Notes: generated by a model not told the origin, from the sequence alone. 33,637 nucleotides of DNA from Roseiarcus sp. (GCA_030153205.1 JASLHV010000505.1:1-33637); one strand, 5' to 3'; shown: positions 8,413-17,242, counted from the stretch's first letter. A program made the numbers and translations.

Positions 8413-8467
8413 ACCCCAGAGGCGGGCGCCCGCCGCGCCCGCCTCTTCCCAATTGCGAGAACGACAA

Positions 8468-8899
8468 ATGACCTCTGCAGTAGAAAAATTGGCGCCACGC
8501 CTGTTCGACGCGCTGTTATTGGCGGGACGGCTATTGCTCGCCGGGATTTTCGTCCACGAGGGCGTGTTTCTCCTGACGCATTTCGACGGCGCCGCCGCGA
8601 GCATGGAGAAGCTCGGCGTCCCGAGCGCCGCACTTGTCGCAACGATCGCCCTGCAGCTCGCGGCGGGATTGGCGATAGCATCGGGATTTCTGACACGGTA
8701 CGGCGCCTTCGCTCTCGCTTTGTTCTGCCTCGCCACCGCGGTGCTTTTTCACACGCATCTTTCAGTCCGCGACGAACTGCTGCATTTTGAGAAAGATCTC
8801 GCGATCGCAGGAGGTTTGTTCACCCTGGCGGTGCATGGTGGCGGCGCATGGTCGATCGAAGCTCTCGCCCCGCGCTGGCTGCGAAGATTGCGCGTGTAA
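8468..8899 (+). CDS. DoxX family membrane protein
   Basis: The 143-residue protein has four hydrophobic helices (about residues 14-32, 53-73, 76-96 and 113-131) with the DoxX-type loop G-I-F-V-H-E-G after the first. DoxX proteins are small inner-membrane proteins, some linked to quinone or thiol redox. The open frame runs upstream to 8153 inside the TPR gene in another frame, but the ATG at 8468 is chosen because the membrane domain begins there and it follows the TPR stop by 55 bases. It is probably the last gene of the MBL-TPR-DoxX operon. Confidence 0.82.
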   Translation: MTSAVEKLAPRLFDALLLAGRLLLAGIFVHEGVFLLTHFDGAAASMEKLGVPSAALVATIALQLAAGLAIASGFLTRYGAFALALFCLATAVLFHTHLSVRDELLHFEKDLAIAGGLFTLAVHGGGAWSIEALAPRWLRRLRV

Positions 8900-9275
8900 A
8901 TATTGTGCCCGGAGTCGGCGTTGCGCGTAGATCGGCAAGGATCGCAAGTCGCCCGCGCGTCGTTTAGGTTATTGACGATTAACCTTCCTTCCACGACGGC
9001 GATGCCGATCGCGGGAGACTAGTAAGCGCCGGCGCCGGACCCGGGTGATTGATTCAGTCGAATTCTCAATGCGACGCTCCGATATTCAAATAGAATAGCG
9101 CGAAACTGAAAATGACTTTTTAAGTATCGCGAGGAATAGGCGCCATAACGTAAGGTTCGCGACGGCGACTCCAACGACCCGCAAGGAAGTTTTCATCCTT
9201 CAGGCGCGATTTTGCAGAGCGAAATCGTTTCCGTCCGGGCCTTTGCTCAGCCGGGCAATTCGCTTGGAGGGGTAA
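8900..9275. other. Intergenic region, 376 bases, no gene seen
   Basis: No supported gene lies here. It should hold the end of the DoxX operon and the promoter of the REC-GGDEF-EAL gene. A GC palindromic run (GCGCCGGCGC near 9026-9035) and an AT-richer stretch around 9080-9130 (with a TAGAAT box at 9091-9096) are visible. I could not pair the box with a -35 element. The right end carries the ribosome site TTGGAGGGG. Confidence 0.35.
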
Positions 9276-11189
9276 ATGAGCGCTCAGGCGCAACAAATCG
9301 CGAATCTCAATCGCGTCAACAATGCACGTGTCGCGGTTGGAAGGATTCTCATCGTCGATGACGTTCCGGACAACCGCATCATCCTCGGCCGCCGTTTCGA
9401 GCGGCAGGGTTTTGAAATTGCTGAAGCAGGCGGCGGCGTCGAGGCTCTGGAGCTAATCCAGGAGAAAGAATTCGACGTCATTCTGCTTGACGTCATGATG
9501 CCGGATATGAGCGGCATCGACGTGCTGCGGCGAATAAGGCAGCGATTTTCGCCGGCAGCGCTTCCCGTGATCATGGTCACGGCGAACGCCCTCTCCGAGA
9601 ATGTCGTCGAGGCGCTCGATAGCGGCGCCAACGATTACATCACCAAGCCAGTCGATTTTAAAATCGCCCTGTCGCGTGTGAACGTACAGGTCGATCGGCG
9701 TCGGGCCGAGGCGGAGTTACGGCGCGCCAATAGAAGTCTGACAGAGGCTACGGCGAGCCTGCGCAGCGAGGTAGCGGTTCAAAGTTCGAAGCTTGAGAAA
9801 GCTCATGCGACGATCAATGAAGAAGCAGCGCGGCGCGCTGCGTCCGAGGATAAAGTCGTCTATCTTGCCCATCACGACCCTCTGACTTCGCTGCCGAATC
9901 GCTTCACTTTCGATCAGAAACTTCAGGCTGCCTGCAAAGCGACGCTCGAAAATGGCCTGACGATCAGCGTACTTTTCGTCGACCTCGACGGTTTCAAGAT
10001 GGTCAACGACACGCTGGGGCACGACATCGGCGACTCGTTGCTCTGTGAAGTCGCGCGCCTGCTCTCGAGGGTCGCAAGCCCGACCGACATTGTCGCGCGC
10101 TTGGGCGGCGACGAATTTGGGGTCATTCATCTCTCGACAGACCCCGAGATCACGGCTGTGGCGCTCGCCAATCAGCTTGTCCAGGAAATCTCCGCCTGCC
10201 GCAGCGCCGCCGGTCATGACGTTTTCGTTGGCGCAAGCGTCGGCGTGGCGATCAGACGCGACGCTCGGGTCGACGCGACAGCTCTTCTCAAGCAAGCCGA
10301 TCTGGCGATGTACCAGGCGAAATCGGGTGGCGGCGGCGCGCACCGCTTCTTCGAGCCGGAGATGCAGAAGTCGGCGCAAAGGCGGCGCGAGCTCGAGATC
10401 GATCTTCGCAAGGCCGCTTCGCGTTTCGATTTGGATTTGCATTACCAGCCGATTGTCGATCTGGCGACACGCAAAGTGGTCGGCCTGGAAGCGTTGATGA
10501 GATGGGATCATCCCGAGCGCGGTCCCATTTCAGCGCAGGAATTCGTCACCTTGGCCGAGGAGATCGGACTCATCTCGCCCATGGGCGAATGGGCGCTGCG
10601 CAAGGCTTGCACGGACGCGGCTCTTTGGAGAGACGACCTACGCATTGCAGTCAACCTATCGCCGCGGCAATTCCGAAATCGTGGCCTCGTGACGACCGTG
10701 GTCAACGCGCTTGCGGCATCCGGCCTGCACCCCTCGCGGCTCGAACTCGAAATCACGGAGACCGCTTTTCTCCAAAACGCGTCACAAACGTTGACCATGC
10801 TCAACCAATTGCGAGAGCTCGGCGTGCTGATATCGCTCGACGACTTTGGCGCTGGATATACCGGATTTGGCTATCTGCGCGACTTCAGATTCGACAAGCT
10901 GAAGATCGACCAATCCTTCGTACGTAATATGCCGAATCAGGTTGAAAGCGCGGCAATCGTGCGCGCGGCCTTAGGACTCGGCGCCAATCTTGGCATGACG
11001 ACAATCGGCGAGGGGGTCGAGCGCCACGATGAGTTGGCCTGCCTTGTATCGGAAGGTTGCGTCGAGGCGCAGGGCTTCTTGTTTGGCGAAGCAAAGCCAA
11101 GAGAGGCGATCCCCGATCTGATCAGAGCGATTGAGACAACAACACAATGGACATCGAAAGAATCGCGCGACGCGAAGGACCGGGCGTGA
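9276..11189 (+). CDS. Response regulator with GGDEF and EAL domains (cyclic-di-GMP metabolism)
   Basis: The 637-residue protein has an N-terminal receiver domain (about residues 22-138, D28-D29 acidic pair, phospho-acceptor D72, T102, K124). A coiled-coil linker follows (about 140-192), then GGDEF (about 193-360, intact GGDEF at 277-281) and EAL (about 378-625; EAL at 405-407, ITE at 493-495, DDFGAGYTGFGYL at 522-534). It should make and/or break cyclic-di-GMP under control of an upstream kinase not present here. The inhibitory I-site, normally RxxD before GGDEF, reads SPTD (268-271) and so is probably lost. The start is set by GGAGGGG just before the ATG. A STAS gene follows closely. Confidence 0.93.
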   Translation: MSAQAQQIANLNRVNNARVAVGRILIVDDVPDNRIILGRRFERQGFEIAEAGGGVEALELIQEKEFDVILLDVMMPDMSGIDVLRRIRQRFSPAALPVIMVTANALSENVVEALDSGANDYITKPVDFKIALSRVNVQVDRRRAEAELRRANRSLTEATASLRSEVAVQSSKLEKAHATINEEAARRAASEDKVVYLAHHDPLTSLPNRFTFDQKLQAACKATLENGLTISVLFVDLDGFKMVNDTLGHDIGDSLLCEVARLLSRVASPTDIVARLGGDEFGVIHLSTDPEITAVALANQLVQEISACRSAAGHDVFVGASVGVAIRRDARVDATALLKQADLAMYQAKSGGGGAHRFFEPEMQKSAQRRRELEIDLRKAASRFDLDLHYQPIVDLATRKVVGLEALMRWDHPERGPISAQEFVTLAEEIGLISPMGEWALRKACTDAALWRDDLRIAVNLSPRQFRNRGLVTTVVNALAASGLHPSRLELEITETAFLQNASQTLTMLNQLRELGVLISLDDFGAGYTGFGYLRDFRFDKLKIDQSFVRNMPNQVESAAIVRAALGLGANLGMTTIGEGVERHDELACLVSEGCVEAQGFLFGEAKPREAIPDLIRAIETTTQWTSKESRDAKDRA

Positions 11190-11194
11190 CTTAC

Positions 11195-11509
11195 ATGACA
11201 AGCGACCAACAGCAGATGGCGAAAACGACCGATCGGTTCGCCGCCGTTCACCGATCTCGGACCTTGCATCTGCCGGCGATCCTCGACAGCGCTTTTGCGC
11301 CGACGCTGGCCGACATCCTAAAGGAATGCCACGGTGAAGATGTGACGATCGACGCGTCGTACGTTCAACAAACGAGCGCATTATGCGCACAGGTTTTGCG
11401 AGCGGCGCGGGAGGCTTGGAAGGCCGACCACCGCGCGATGACTTTTGTGAATGAGCCGAGCGCTTTGATTGACTTGTTATCAAGCGCCAAAGCCACAGCG
11501 ATGGCTTGA
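11195..11509 (+). CDS. STAS domain protein
   Basis: The 104-residue protein matches the short STAS (MlaB/chemotaxis-type) pattern: a first strand and helix (LHLPAILDSAFAPTLADIL), the core VTIDASYVQQTSALCAQVLRAA with D-A-S before the helix, then the closing strand (AMTFVNEPSALIDLL). STAS proteins are protein-protein switches and may be phosphorylated on the D-A-S serine region. An earlier ATG at 11147 in the same frame would overlap the upstream gene by 43 bases. I prefer 11195, five bases after the upstream stop. Tight coupling suggests it works with the GGDEF-EAL protein. It is convergent with surf1, ending 10 bases away. Confidence 0.7.
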   Translation: MTSDQQQMAKTTDRFAAVHRSRTLHLPAILDSAFAPTLADILKECHGEDVTIDASYVQQTSALCAQVLRAAREAWKADHRAMTFVNEPSALIDLLSSAKATAMA

Positions 11510-11519
11510 TTCGGTGAGA

Positions 11520-12287
11520 TCAGCCGCCTGACGACCGGTCGCCTGTCAGCTCCGTCCTTTTCTTCCAAGCGAAGGCCGTAAATACACCGGCGAGCGCAAG
11601 CGCCATGCCGAACCACGTCAAGGCATAGCTCAAGTGATTGTTCGGGAAGGCGAGGATCGTCTCGCCGCCCTCCGGCAGCGCAGCAGGGTCCGGGCTGGCG
11701 TCGGCGTCGATCGTGAAGCGCGCAACGCGGTCAAGCTTCATGGCCGCGGCGATCGCGGCGGGATCACGGGTGTACCAATCGCCTTTTGCGGGATCGTCGG
11801 AAGGCGTGAACCAATTGCGCGGCTCTGAGGCGCGCATCAAGCCTACGACTTCGATTGGCGATCCAGTGGGTGTCTGGCTTGAAACCGCGTCTTTGCGCTC
11901 CGCAGGCGTGAAGCCGCGGTTGACGATGATGATCGCGCCGTCGGCAAGGCGCAGCGGCGTCATGACCAGATAGCCCTGTCCACCATAGCGGCCGCGCGGC
12001 GCCTCGAGCGCACGGAAAACGAAAACCTGATGGGCGAAATCATAGACGCCGGTGGCGCGTACATGCCGGTATTCGTATTGTTTCGGGTCCAGCCGAGGCC
12101 ATTCGGTTTCGTCAGGCAGATCGACTGGCGGCGCGCCGACGCGCGTCGAGACTTCTGCGATCAGGGCCTCTTTCCAGGCCAGGCGATGCAATTGCCACAC
12201 GCCGAGGGCGACCAGAAGGGCAAGGCCCAGGATTGTAAAAAGGCCGGGCCAGATCAGCGCCGAGATAAGGCCGCCGCGCGCCGCCAT
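11520..12287 (-). CDS. surf1: SURF1 family cytochrome oxidase assembly protein
   Basis: The product has 255 residues from the ATG at 12287, which lies four bases after the DUF983 stop. SURF1 (Shy1) assists heme a insertion into oxidase subunit I at the inner membrane. The two flanking membrane helices are visible (about residues 8-31 and 222-243), with a large outside domain between them. That domain contains the family stretches GVWQLHRLAWKEALI, the GYLVMTPLRLADGAIIIVNRGF region and, before the last helix, the NNHLSYALTWFGMA motif. The frame is open upstream to 12470, but that part lies over DUF983 and is not SURF1-like. It is the last gene of the oxidase operon. Confidence 0.92.
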   Translation of the reverse strand: MAARGGLISALIWPGLFTILGLALLVALGVWQLHRLAWKEALIAEVSTRVGAPPVDLPDETEWPRLDPKQYEYRHVRATGVYDFAHQVFVFRALEAPRGRYGGQGYLVMTPLRLADGAIIIVNRGFTPAERKDAVSSQTPTGSPIEVVGLMRASEPRNWFTPSDDPAKGDWYTRDPAAIAAAMKLDRVARFTIDADASPDPAALPEGGETILAFPNNHLSYALTWFGMALALAGVFTAFAWKKRTELTGDRSSGG

Positions 12288-12291
12288 GGGC

Positions 12292-12672
12292 TTAGCCTTC
12301 CCGCTGGCCTTCCTCGGCATTGTTGCGAAATTGAAGGGCGATGAGCACGCCTTTGAAGGGTCGCAGCAGCCCGAGACAGACAATAATGGTAAGCGGCAAA
12401 AAGAGAACCATATGGAGCCAGAGCGGGGGCTCGTAGACGATCTCTGTCCAGAGCGCCGCGCCAAGCACAACGAAACCGCCGATCAGGGCGATGAAAACGG
12501 CAGGCCCATCGCCAGAATCGGCGAAGCCATAATCAAGGCCGCATACGCCGCAGGCCGGCGCCAGGGCGATGAAACCTTTGAAGAGAGATCCCTTGCCGCA
12601 GCGCGGGCAACGCCCGGCGAGGCCCGCGGCAATGGGCGAAACGGAAATACGCTCGGCGTCGCCCTCGTTCAT
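12292..12672 (-). CDS. DUF983 membrane protein of the oxidase operon
   Basis: The 126-residue protein has two CxxC pairs near the N-terminus (C22/C25 and C41/C44), a zinc-ribbon-like arrangement. Two membrane helices follow (about 56-78 and 85-106). This is the DUF983 pattern, and the position between coxC and surf1 is the usual one in alphaproteobacteria. Its exact role is not established. From context it may help oxidase assembly or metal handling. It starts 45 bases after coxC and ends four bases before surf1. Confidence 0.88.
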   Translation of the reverse strand: MNEGDAERISVSPIAAGLAGRCPRCGKGSLFKGFIALAPACGVCGLDYGFADSGDGPAVFIALIGGFVVLGAALWTEIVYEPPLWLHMVLFLPLTIIVCLGLLRPFKGVLIALQFRNNAEEGQREG

Positions 12673-12717
12673 CGGATTGCCTGCGCGCCCGGGTCGGCCC
12701 GCAGCGGCGGCGAAAAC

Positions 12718-13581
12718 TCAGCCCCCGCCAGTCGCCCCTTCAATCGCGGCGCCCCACGAACCCCAGACATAGATGCAGGAAAAAAGGAACAGCCAGACGA
12801 CGTCGACGAAGTGCCAATACCAGGCCGCGAACTCGAAGCCGAGATGCTGTTTCGGCGTGAACTGGCCGGCATAGGCGCGGATCAGGCAGACAACGAGGAA
12901 AATCGTGCCGATGATGACATGGGCGCCGTGGAAGCCGGTCGCCATGAAGAAGGTCGCGCCATAGATCGAGTGTTTGAAGGCGAAGGGCGCATGCGCATAT
13001 TCCCAGCCCTGAACGCAAGTGAACGTCAGGCCCAAGAGGACGGTCAGCCAAAGGCCAATCTTCAGCCCGCGACGATCGTTATGCAGCAGCGCATGATGCG
13101 CCCAGGTGACGGTCGTGCCTGAGGTCAAGAGAATCAGCGTATTCAGCAGCGGCAGGTTGAGCGGATCGAGAACTTCCGTGCCCTTCGGCGGCCAGACGCC
13201 GCCGGTAAAGGCGACGCGGTCGACCTGGATCGCCTCGTTGGTGAAAAGCGAAGCGTCAAAGAACGCCCAGAACCAGGCGACGAAGAACATCACCTCGGAA
13301 GCGATGAACAAGATCATGCCGTAGCGATGACTGATCTGAACGACCGGCGTGTGGTCGCCGTGTTCGGCCTCATGGATGACGTCGAGCCACCAGGACGCCA
13401 TCGTGTAGAGAACGCCGAGGAATCCCGCGCCCAGGACATAGGGGCCGACGGGCGAGAGCGCCTTCATCGAGATGATGAGGCCGACCGCAGTGATGAAGGC
13501 GAAGATAGAGCCGACGAGCGGCCAGGGGCTCGGATTGACGAGGTGGTAGTCGTGATGCGGCTTGGCGTGAGCGTCAGCCAT
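12718..13581 (-). CDS. coxC: Cytochrome c oxidase subunit III
   Basis: The 287-residue protein is of the usual length for aa3 subunit III and has seven hydrophobic helices. Recognisable stretches are the N-terminal HLVNPSPWPLVGS, the EVMFFVAWFWAFF helix with the conserved Glu, HGAHVIIGT, and the C-terminal FEFAAWYWHFVDVVWLFLF. Subunit III stabilises the D proton pathway and binds lipids beside subunit I in the inner membrane. GAGGGGACAG precedes the ATG. It is separated from ctaG by 119 bases, the largest gap in the operon, in which I see no gene. Confidence 0.96.
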   Translation of the reverse strand: MADAHAKPHHDYHLVNPSPWPLVGSIFAFITAVGLIISMKALSPVGPYVLGAGFLGVLYTMASWWLDVIHEAEHGDHTPVVQISHRYGMILFIASEVMFFVAWFWAFFDASLFTNEAIQVDRVAFTGGVWPPKGTEVLDPLNLPLLNTLILLTSGTTVTWAHHALLHNDRRGLKIGLWLTVLLGLTFTCVQGWEYAHAPFAFKHSIYGATFFMATGFHGAHVIIGTIFLVVCLIRAYAGQFTPKQHLGFEFAAWYWHFVDVVWLFLFSCIYVWGSWGAAIEGATGGG

Positions 13582-13700
13582 TCTGTCCCCTCTTCGCTTT
13601 CGTCCAGTCCCAGCCGGTCATGACTTAAGCTTGGATTTGCCTCGTTTGCCTGGCGTCGTCAAGGCGACGATTCGTCCCGACCCTGGCGCCATTTTGTTCG

Positions 13701-14285
13701 TCACGAACGCTTTTCCGTCGCCGCAGGTTTCGCAGCGTCCCGCGCTGGATAAAGCGTATACGAGAGTGTCAACTCGTCGACGTCCTTCATGGTGGCATCG
13801 TCTTCGAGCTTTGGATCGAGGAAGAACACGACCGGCAGTTCCGCGCTCTCGCCGGGTCCTAAATGCTGTTCGGTGAAACAGAAACAGGCGATCTTGTCGA
13901 AATAAGCGCCGGATACGTCGGGCGTTACATTGTAGACGGCGTTGGCCGCCGTCTCACGCGCGACCTGGCTACGGAATTTGAAATAAACGGTGGCGGTCGC
14001 TCCGGTGCGCACCGTAACCGACGAGGTCTCCGGCTCGACCGTCCAGGGCAGCCCGGGCGCGACATTGGCGTCGAAACGCACCCTGATCATACGCTGACCC
14101 TTCAGCGTCGGCGCTGAATGGGCGACTTGAGTCGTCCCGGCAAAGCCCGTCGTCCGACAGAACAAGGCGTAGAGCGGAACGGCGGCGAAGGCCGCGCCGA
14201 GCATGACGAAAAAGATGAGCGCGACGGCAAGGCCAGTGGCGCGATTGCGCGACCGTTCCGGCGTTCCTATTGCGCGCTTCGACAT
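13701..14285 (-). CDS. ctaG: Cytochrome c oxidase copper chaperone CtaG/Cox11
   Basis: The 194-residue protein has one N-terminal membrane anchor (about residues 18-40) and a periplasmic immunoglobulin-like domain. The copper-binding motif CFCF is at residues 134-137 (C134, C136), and C43 just after the membrane helix is the third conserved Cys. Cox11 delivers copper to the CuB site of subunit I. The start lies four bases after the stop of the small coxF-like gene, in the same operon. Confidence 0.95.
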   Translation of the reverse strand: MSKRAIGTPERSRNRATGLAVALIFFVMLGAAFAAVPLYALFCRTTGFAGTTQVAHSAPTLKGQRMIRVRFDANVAPGLPWTVEPETSSVTVRTGATATVYFKFRSQVARETAANAVYNVTPDVSGAYFDKIACFCFTEQHLGPGESAELPVVFFLDPKLEDDATMKDVDELTLSYTLYPARDAAKPAATEKRS

Positions 14286-14289
14286 TGCC

Positions 14290-14466
14290 TCACGGTTCAG
14301 GGCGCAACACGCCCGGTCCCAGTTTCACGATCGTCACCGCATAGAACAAGGCCGCCAACAGCGCGACGCTCAATCCGATCGCAATGTTGCGCAACCGCCG
14401 GTTCCGCATTTGCTCCGGCGTCAGCCTGATTCCCTGGTTGCGATCGGGATCCGTCACGGCCGTCAC
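14290..14466 (-). CDS. coxF: Small CoxF-like membrane protein of the oxidase operon
   Basis: This is a 58-residue gene that is easily missed. The GTG start at 14466 overlaps the ctaB stop in a GTGA overlap, and the TGA stop lies four bases before the ctaG start. The protein begins with a polar part ending RLTPEQMRNRRLRN, then has one membrane helix (about residues 29-48, IAIGLSVALLAALFYAVTIV), and ends KLGPGVLRPEP. Size, single helix and position between ctaB and ctaG match the short CoxF proteins of alphaproteobacterial oxidase operons. A second GTG at 14457 is an alternative start. Its function is poorly known; a role in assembly is inferred from context. Confidence 0.85.
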   Translation of the reverse strand: MTAVTDPDRNQGIRLTPEQMRNRRLRNIAIGLSVALLAALFYAVTIVKLGPGVLRPEP

Positions 14467-15404
14467 AGTCCAAAGCGCTCAATAAGGCCGAAACCGTGCT
14501 CGACCACCAAAGCGGCGAAAAGCATGAACAGGTACAGGATCGAGAAGCCGAACAATTGCATCGCGGCGCGATTGGCCGGCGCGCCCTCGCGGATGCGATA
14601 GACCCGCCAAGCCAAATGGATCATCGCCAAGCCCGCCACAAGCGCAAGCGCGCCATAAATGCGCCCGCCAACGCCCATCGGCCAAGGCGCGAGGGCGACC
14701 GCAGCGAGCAGAAGCGTGTAGAGGACGATCTCGAGTCGCGTGTGGTCGGCGCCTTTGACATTGGGCATCATCGGCACGCCGGCGCGCTCGTACTCGCCGC
14801 TCTTGACCAGGGCGAGCGCCCAGAAATGCGGCGGCGTCCAGATGAAAATAATCGCGAAGAGAATGAGGCTATCGAGCGTGACCGAACCCGTCGCCGCGGC
14901 ATATCCGACAACTGGCGGCAACGCGCCGGCGGCGCCGCCGATGACGATATTCTGCGGCGTCGCCCGCTTCAGCCACATTGTGTAGATGACGGCGTAGAAG
15001 AAGATGGTGAAAGCCAGCAGGCTGGCAGCGAGAAGGTTTGCTGTCACGGCGAGCGTCAGCACGGCGATCAGCGACAAAGTGAGGCCGAAGAACAGAGCTT
15101 CGCGCGGTTGCACGAGTCCGGACGGAACCGGCCGCTTGCGTGTGCGCGACATGACCGCGTCGATGTCAGCGTCCCACCACATGTTGAGCGCGCCCGCAGC
15201 GCCGGCGCCGACCGCAATGGCGAGCAGCGATGCAAAGCCGATCACAGGATGGATGGGGACAGGCGCGACCAGCATGCCCGCCAGCGCCGTAAAGACGACC
15301 AGCGACATCACGCGCGGCTTGAGCAGGGCGAAATAGTCTTGCGGCCCGGCGGCATAGTCGACGCCCGCGACCAATAGTTCCTGCTCGTGACTGACTAAGC
15401 TCAT
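14463..15404 (-). CDS. ctaB: Protoheme IX farnesyltransferase (heme o synthase)
   Basis: The 313-residue integral membrane protein has about nine helices. It carries the prenyltransferase motif NMWWDADIDAVMSRTRKRP at residues 74-92, with N74, D78 and D82 as the Mg-farnesyl-diphosphate ligands, and a second conserved loop (LKRATPQNIVIGG). It adds a farnesyl group to heme b to make heme o, the precursor of heme a used by this oxidase. It follows coxA by 90 bases and overlaps the coxF-like start by four bases. Confidence 0.96.
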   Translation of the reverse strand: MSLVSHEQELLVAGVDYAAGPQDYFALLKPRVMSLVVFTALAGMLVAPVPIHPVIGFASLLAIAVGAGAAGALNMWWDADIDAVMSRTRKRPVPSGLVQPREALFFGLTLSLIAVLTLAVTANLLAASLLAFTIFFYAVIYTMWLKRATPQNIVIGGAAGALPPVVGYAAATGSVTLDSLILFAIIFIWTPPHFWALALVKSGEYERAGVPMMPNVKGADHTRLEIVLYTLLLAAVALAPWPMGVGGRIYGALALVAGLAMIHLAWRVYRIREGAPANRAAMQLFGFSILYLFMLFAALVVEHGFGLIERFGL

Positions 15405-15494
15405 AATCGAATTCCAAACCCGGCGCCTTGCAGCGACCGGGTCCGCCGGCCTCGCCTCTAAAGGCCGCGGCCGCCAAGGGCGACCGCATTAAGC

Positions 15495-17150
15495 TCAATG
15501 ATCGCCGCCGGTGATGCGCGGCAATGTCTCAAACTGATGGAAGGGCGGCGGTGACGGCAGCGTCCATTCCAGAGTCGTCGCGCCGACGCCCCAGGGATTG
15601 TCGCCCGCAACGCGCTTTTTCGCGAAAGCGTCGTACACCACGTAGAGGAAGACGACCGTTCCAATGCCCGCGATATAAGCGCCGATCGACGACCAGAAGT
15701 TCCACAGGGCGTAAGCGTCGGGATAGTCGATGTAGCGGCGCGGCATGCCGGCGAGGCCAAGGAAATGCTGCGGGAAGAAGACGAGATTCACACCGATAAA
15801 CAACAGCCAGAAGTGGATGTTGCCGAGCTTCTCGTTGTACATGTAGCCGGTCATCTTCGGGAACCAATAGTAGAAGCCCGCGAAGATCGAGAAGATGGCG
15901 CCCAGAGACATCGTGTAATGGAAGTGGGCGACGACATAATAGGTTTCGTGCAGCGCGCGATCGACGCCGGCATTGGCGAGAACGACGCCCGTCACGCCGC
16001 CGACCGTGAACAGGAAGATGAAGCCGATCGCCCAGATCATCGGCGTGCGGAGCTGGATCGAACCGCCCCACATCGTCGCAATCCAGGAGAAGATTTTCAC
16101 GCCGGTCGGCACCGCGATCACCATCGTCGCGAAGACGAAGTAGCGCTGCGTATTGAGCGACAGGCCGACCGTATACATGTGGTGCGCCCAGACGACGAAG
16201 CCGACGGCCCCAATCGCCACCATGGCGTAGACCATGCCGAGATAGCCGAAGACCGGCTTCTTCGAGAAAGTGGACACGATCTGGCTGATCATGCCAAAGC
16301 CGGGCAGGATCAGGATGTACACTTCCGGATGGCCGAAGAACCAGAACAGATGCTGGAACAGGATCGGATCGCCGCCGCCTTTCGGGTCAAAGAAGGTCGT
16401 GCCGAAATTGCGATCGGTCAGCAGCATCGTAATCGCGCCGGCGAGAACCGGCAGCGCAAGCACGAGCAGGAAAGCCGTCACCAGCACTGACCAGACGAAC
16501 AGCGGCATGCGGTGCATCGTCATGCCCGGCGCGCGCATGTTGAAGATCGTGGTGATGAAGTTGATCGCGCCGAGAATCGAGGAAGCGCCAGCGAGATGCA
16601 GCGAGAGAATGACAAAGTCCATCGCAGGGCCGGGCGTGCCCGTGCTCGACGAGAAGGGTGGATAGAGGACCCAGCCGCCGCCGAAGCCGTGATAGCCGGA
16701 GCCGTCGACGAACATCGAGGTCAGCAGCAACAGGAACGAGGCCGGCAGCAGCCAGAACGAAATATTGTTCATGCGCGGGAAGGCCATGTCCGGCGCGCCG
16801 ATCATCAACGGCACGAACCAATTGCCGAAACCGCCGATCATCGCCGGCATGACCAGGAAGAAGATCATGATCACGCCATGGGCCGTGATGAACACGTTGA
16901 ACATGTTCTTGGCGGCGTCGACGTCGGTCACATCGGTGCCGGCGAGGATATGCGAAATCCAGGGAAAAACCTGAATGCCTGGATACATCAGCTCCATACG
17001 CATGGCGCCGGAGAGCGCGCTGCCGATCAGTCCCGCGATAACCGCGAAGATTATGTAGAGGGTGCCGATATCCTTGTGATTGGTTGAATAGAGGAAGCGG
17101 CGCCAGCCGGTCGGATGGCCGTGGTCTTCGTGGGTCGCTGCGTGGTCCAT
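15495..17150 (-). CDS. coxA: Cytochrome c oxidase subunit I (aa3 type)
   Basis: The 551-residue protein has all key residues of an A-type heme-copper oxidase. Heme a ligands are H91 (ITAHG) and H411, and the heme a3 ligand is H409 (AHFHYT). CuB ligands are H274, H323 and H324, with the H-Y crosslink partner Y278 in HPEVY. E276 and D121 belong to the D pathway (APDMAFPR), and K352 to the K pathway (PTGVKIF). It has twelve membrane helices. It reduces oxygen to water with electrons from CuA of subunit II and pumps protons. AAGGACCGACGAG before the ATG supports the start. It lies 92 bases after coxB in the operon. Confidence 0.98.
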   Translation of the reverse strand: MDHAATHEDHGHPTGWRRFLYSTNHKDIGTLYIIFAVIAGLIGSALSGAMRMELMYPGIQVFPWISHILAGTDVTDVDAAKNMFNVFITAHGVIMIFFLVMPAMIGGFGNWFVPLMIGAPDMAFPRMNNISFWLLPASFLLLLTSMFVDGSGYHGFGGGWVLYPPFSSSTGTPGPAMDFVILSLHLAGASSILGAINFITTIFNMRAPGMTMHRMPLFVWSVLVTAFLLVLALPVLAGAITMLLTDRNFGTTFFDPKGGGDPILFQHLFWFFGHPEVYILILPGFGMISQIVSTFSKKPVFGYLGMVYAMVAIGAVGFVVWAHHMYTVGLSLNTQRYFVFATMVIAVPTGVKIFSWIATMWGGSIQLRTPMIWAIGFIFLFTVGGVTGVVLANAGVDRALHETYYVVAHFHYTMSLGAIFSIFAGFYYWFPKMTGYMYNEKLGNIHFWLLFIGVNLVFFPQHFLGLAGMPRRYIDYPDAYALWNFWSSIGAYIAGIGTVVFLYVVYDAFAKKRVAGDNPWGVGATTLEWTLPSPPPFHQFETLPRITGGDH

Positions 17151-17242
17151 CTCGTCGGTCCTTAGGGAATTCGTCCCTCAATCAGGTCTAACTTGCGGCC
17201 TAACTAGGCTGCGCTTTTCCTCTTCTTACAGAAGAAGTCGCC

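Noticed and set aside
12288..12470. Upstream extension of the surf1 frame
   Set aside because: It overlaps the DUF983 gene and does not look like SURF1; the ATG at 12287 begins the first membrane helix.
12052..13122. Long open frame (356 codons) on the plus strand across coxC, DUF983 and surf1
   Set aside because: It lies antisense to clear oxidase genes, has a charged low-complexity translation with no family likeness, and is the expected result of high GC third positions.
14496..16490. Long plus-strand open frames over ctaB and coxA
   Set aside because: Antisense shadows of strongly conserved membrane protein genes; the translations are Arg/Asp/Glu-rich and resemble nothing.
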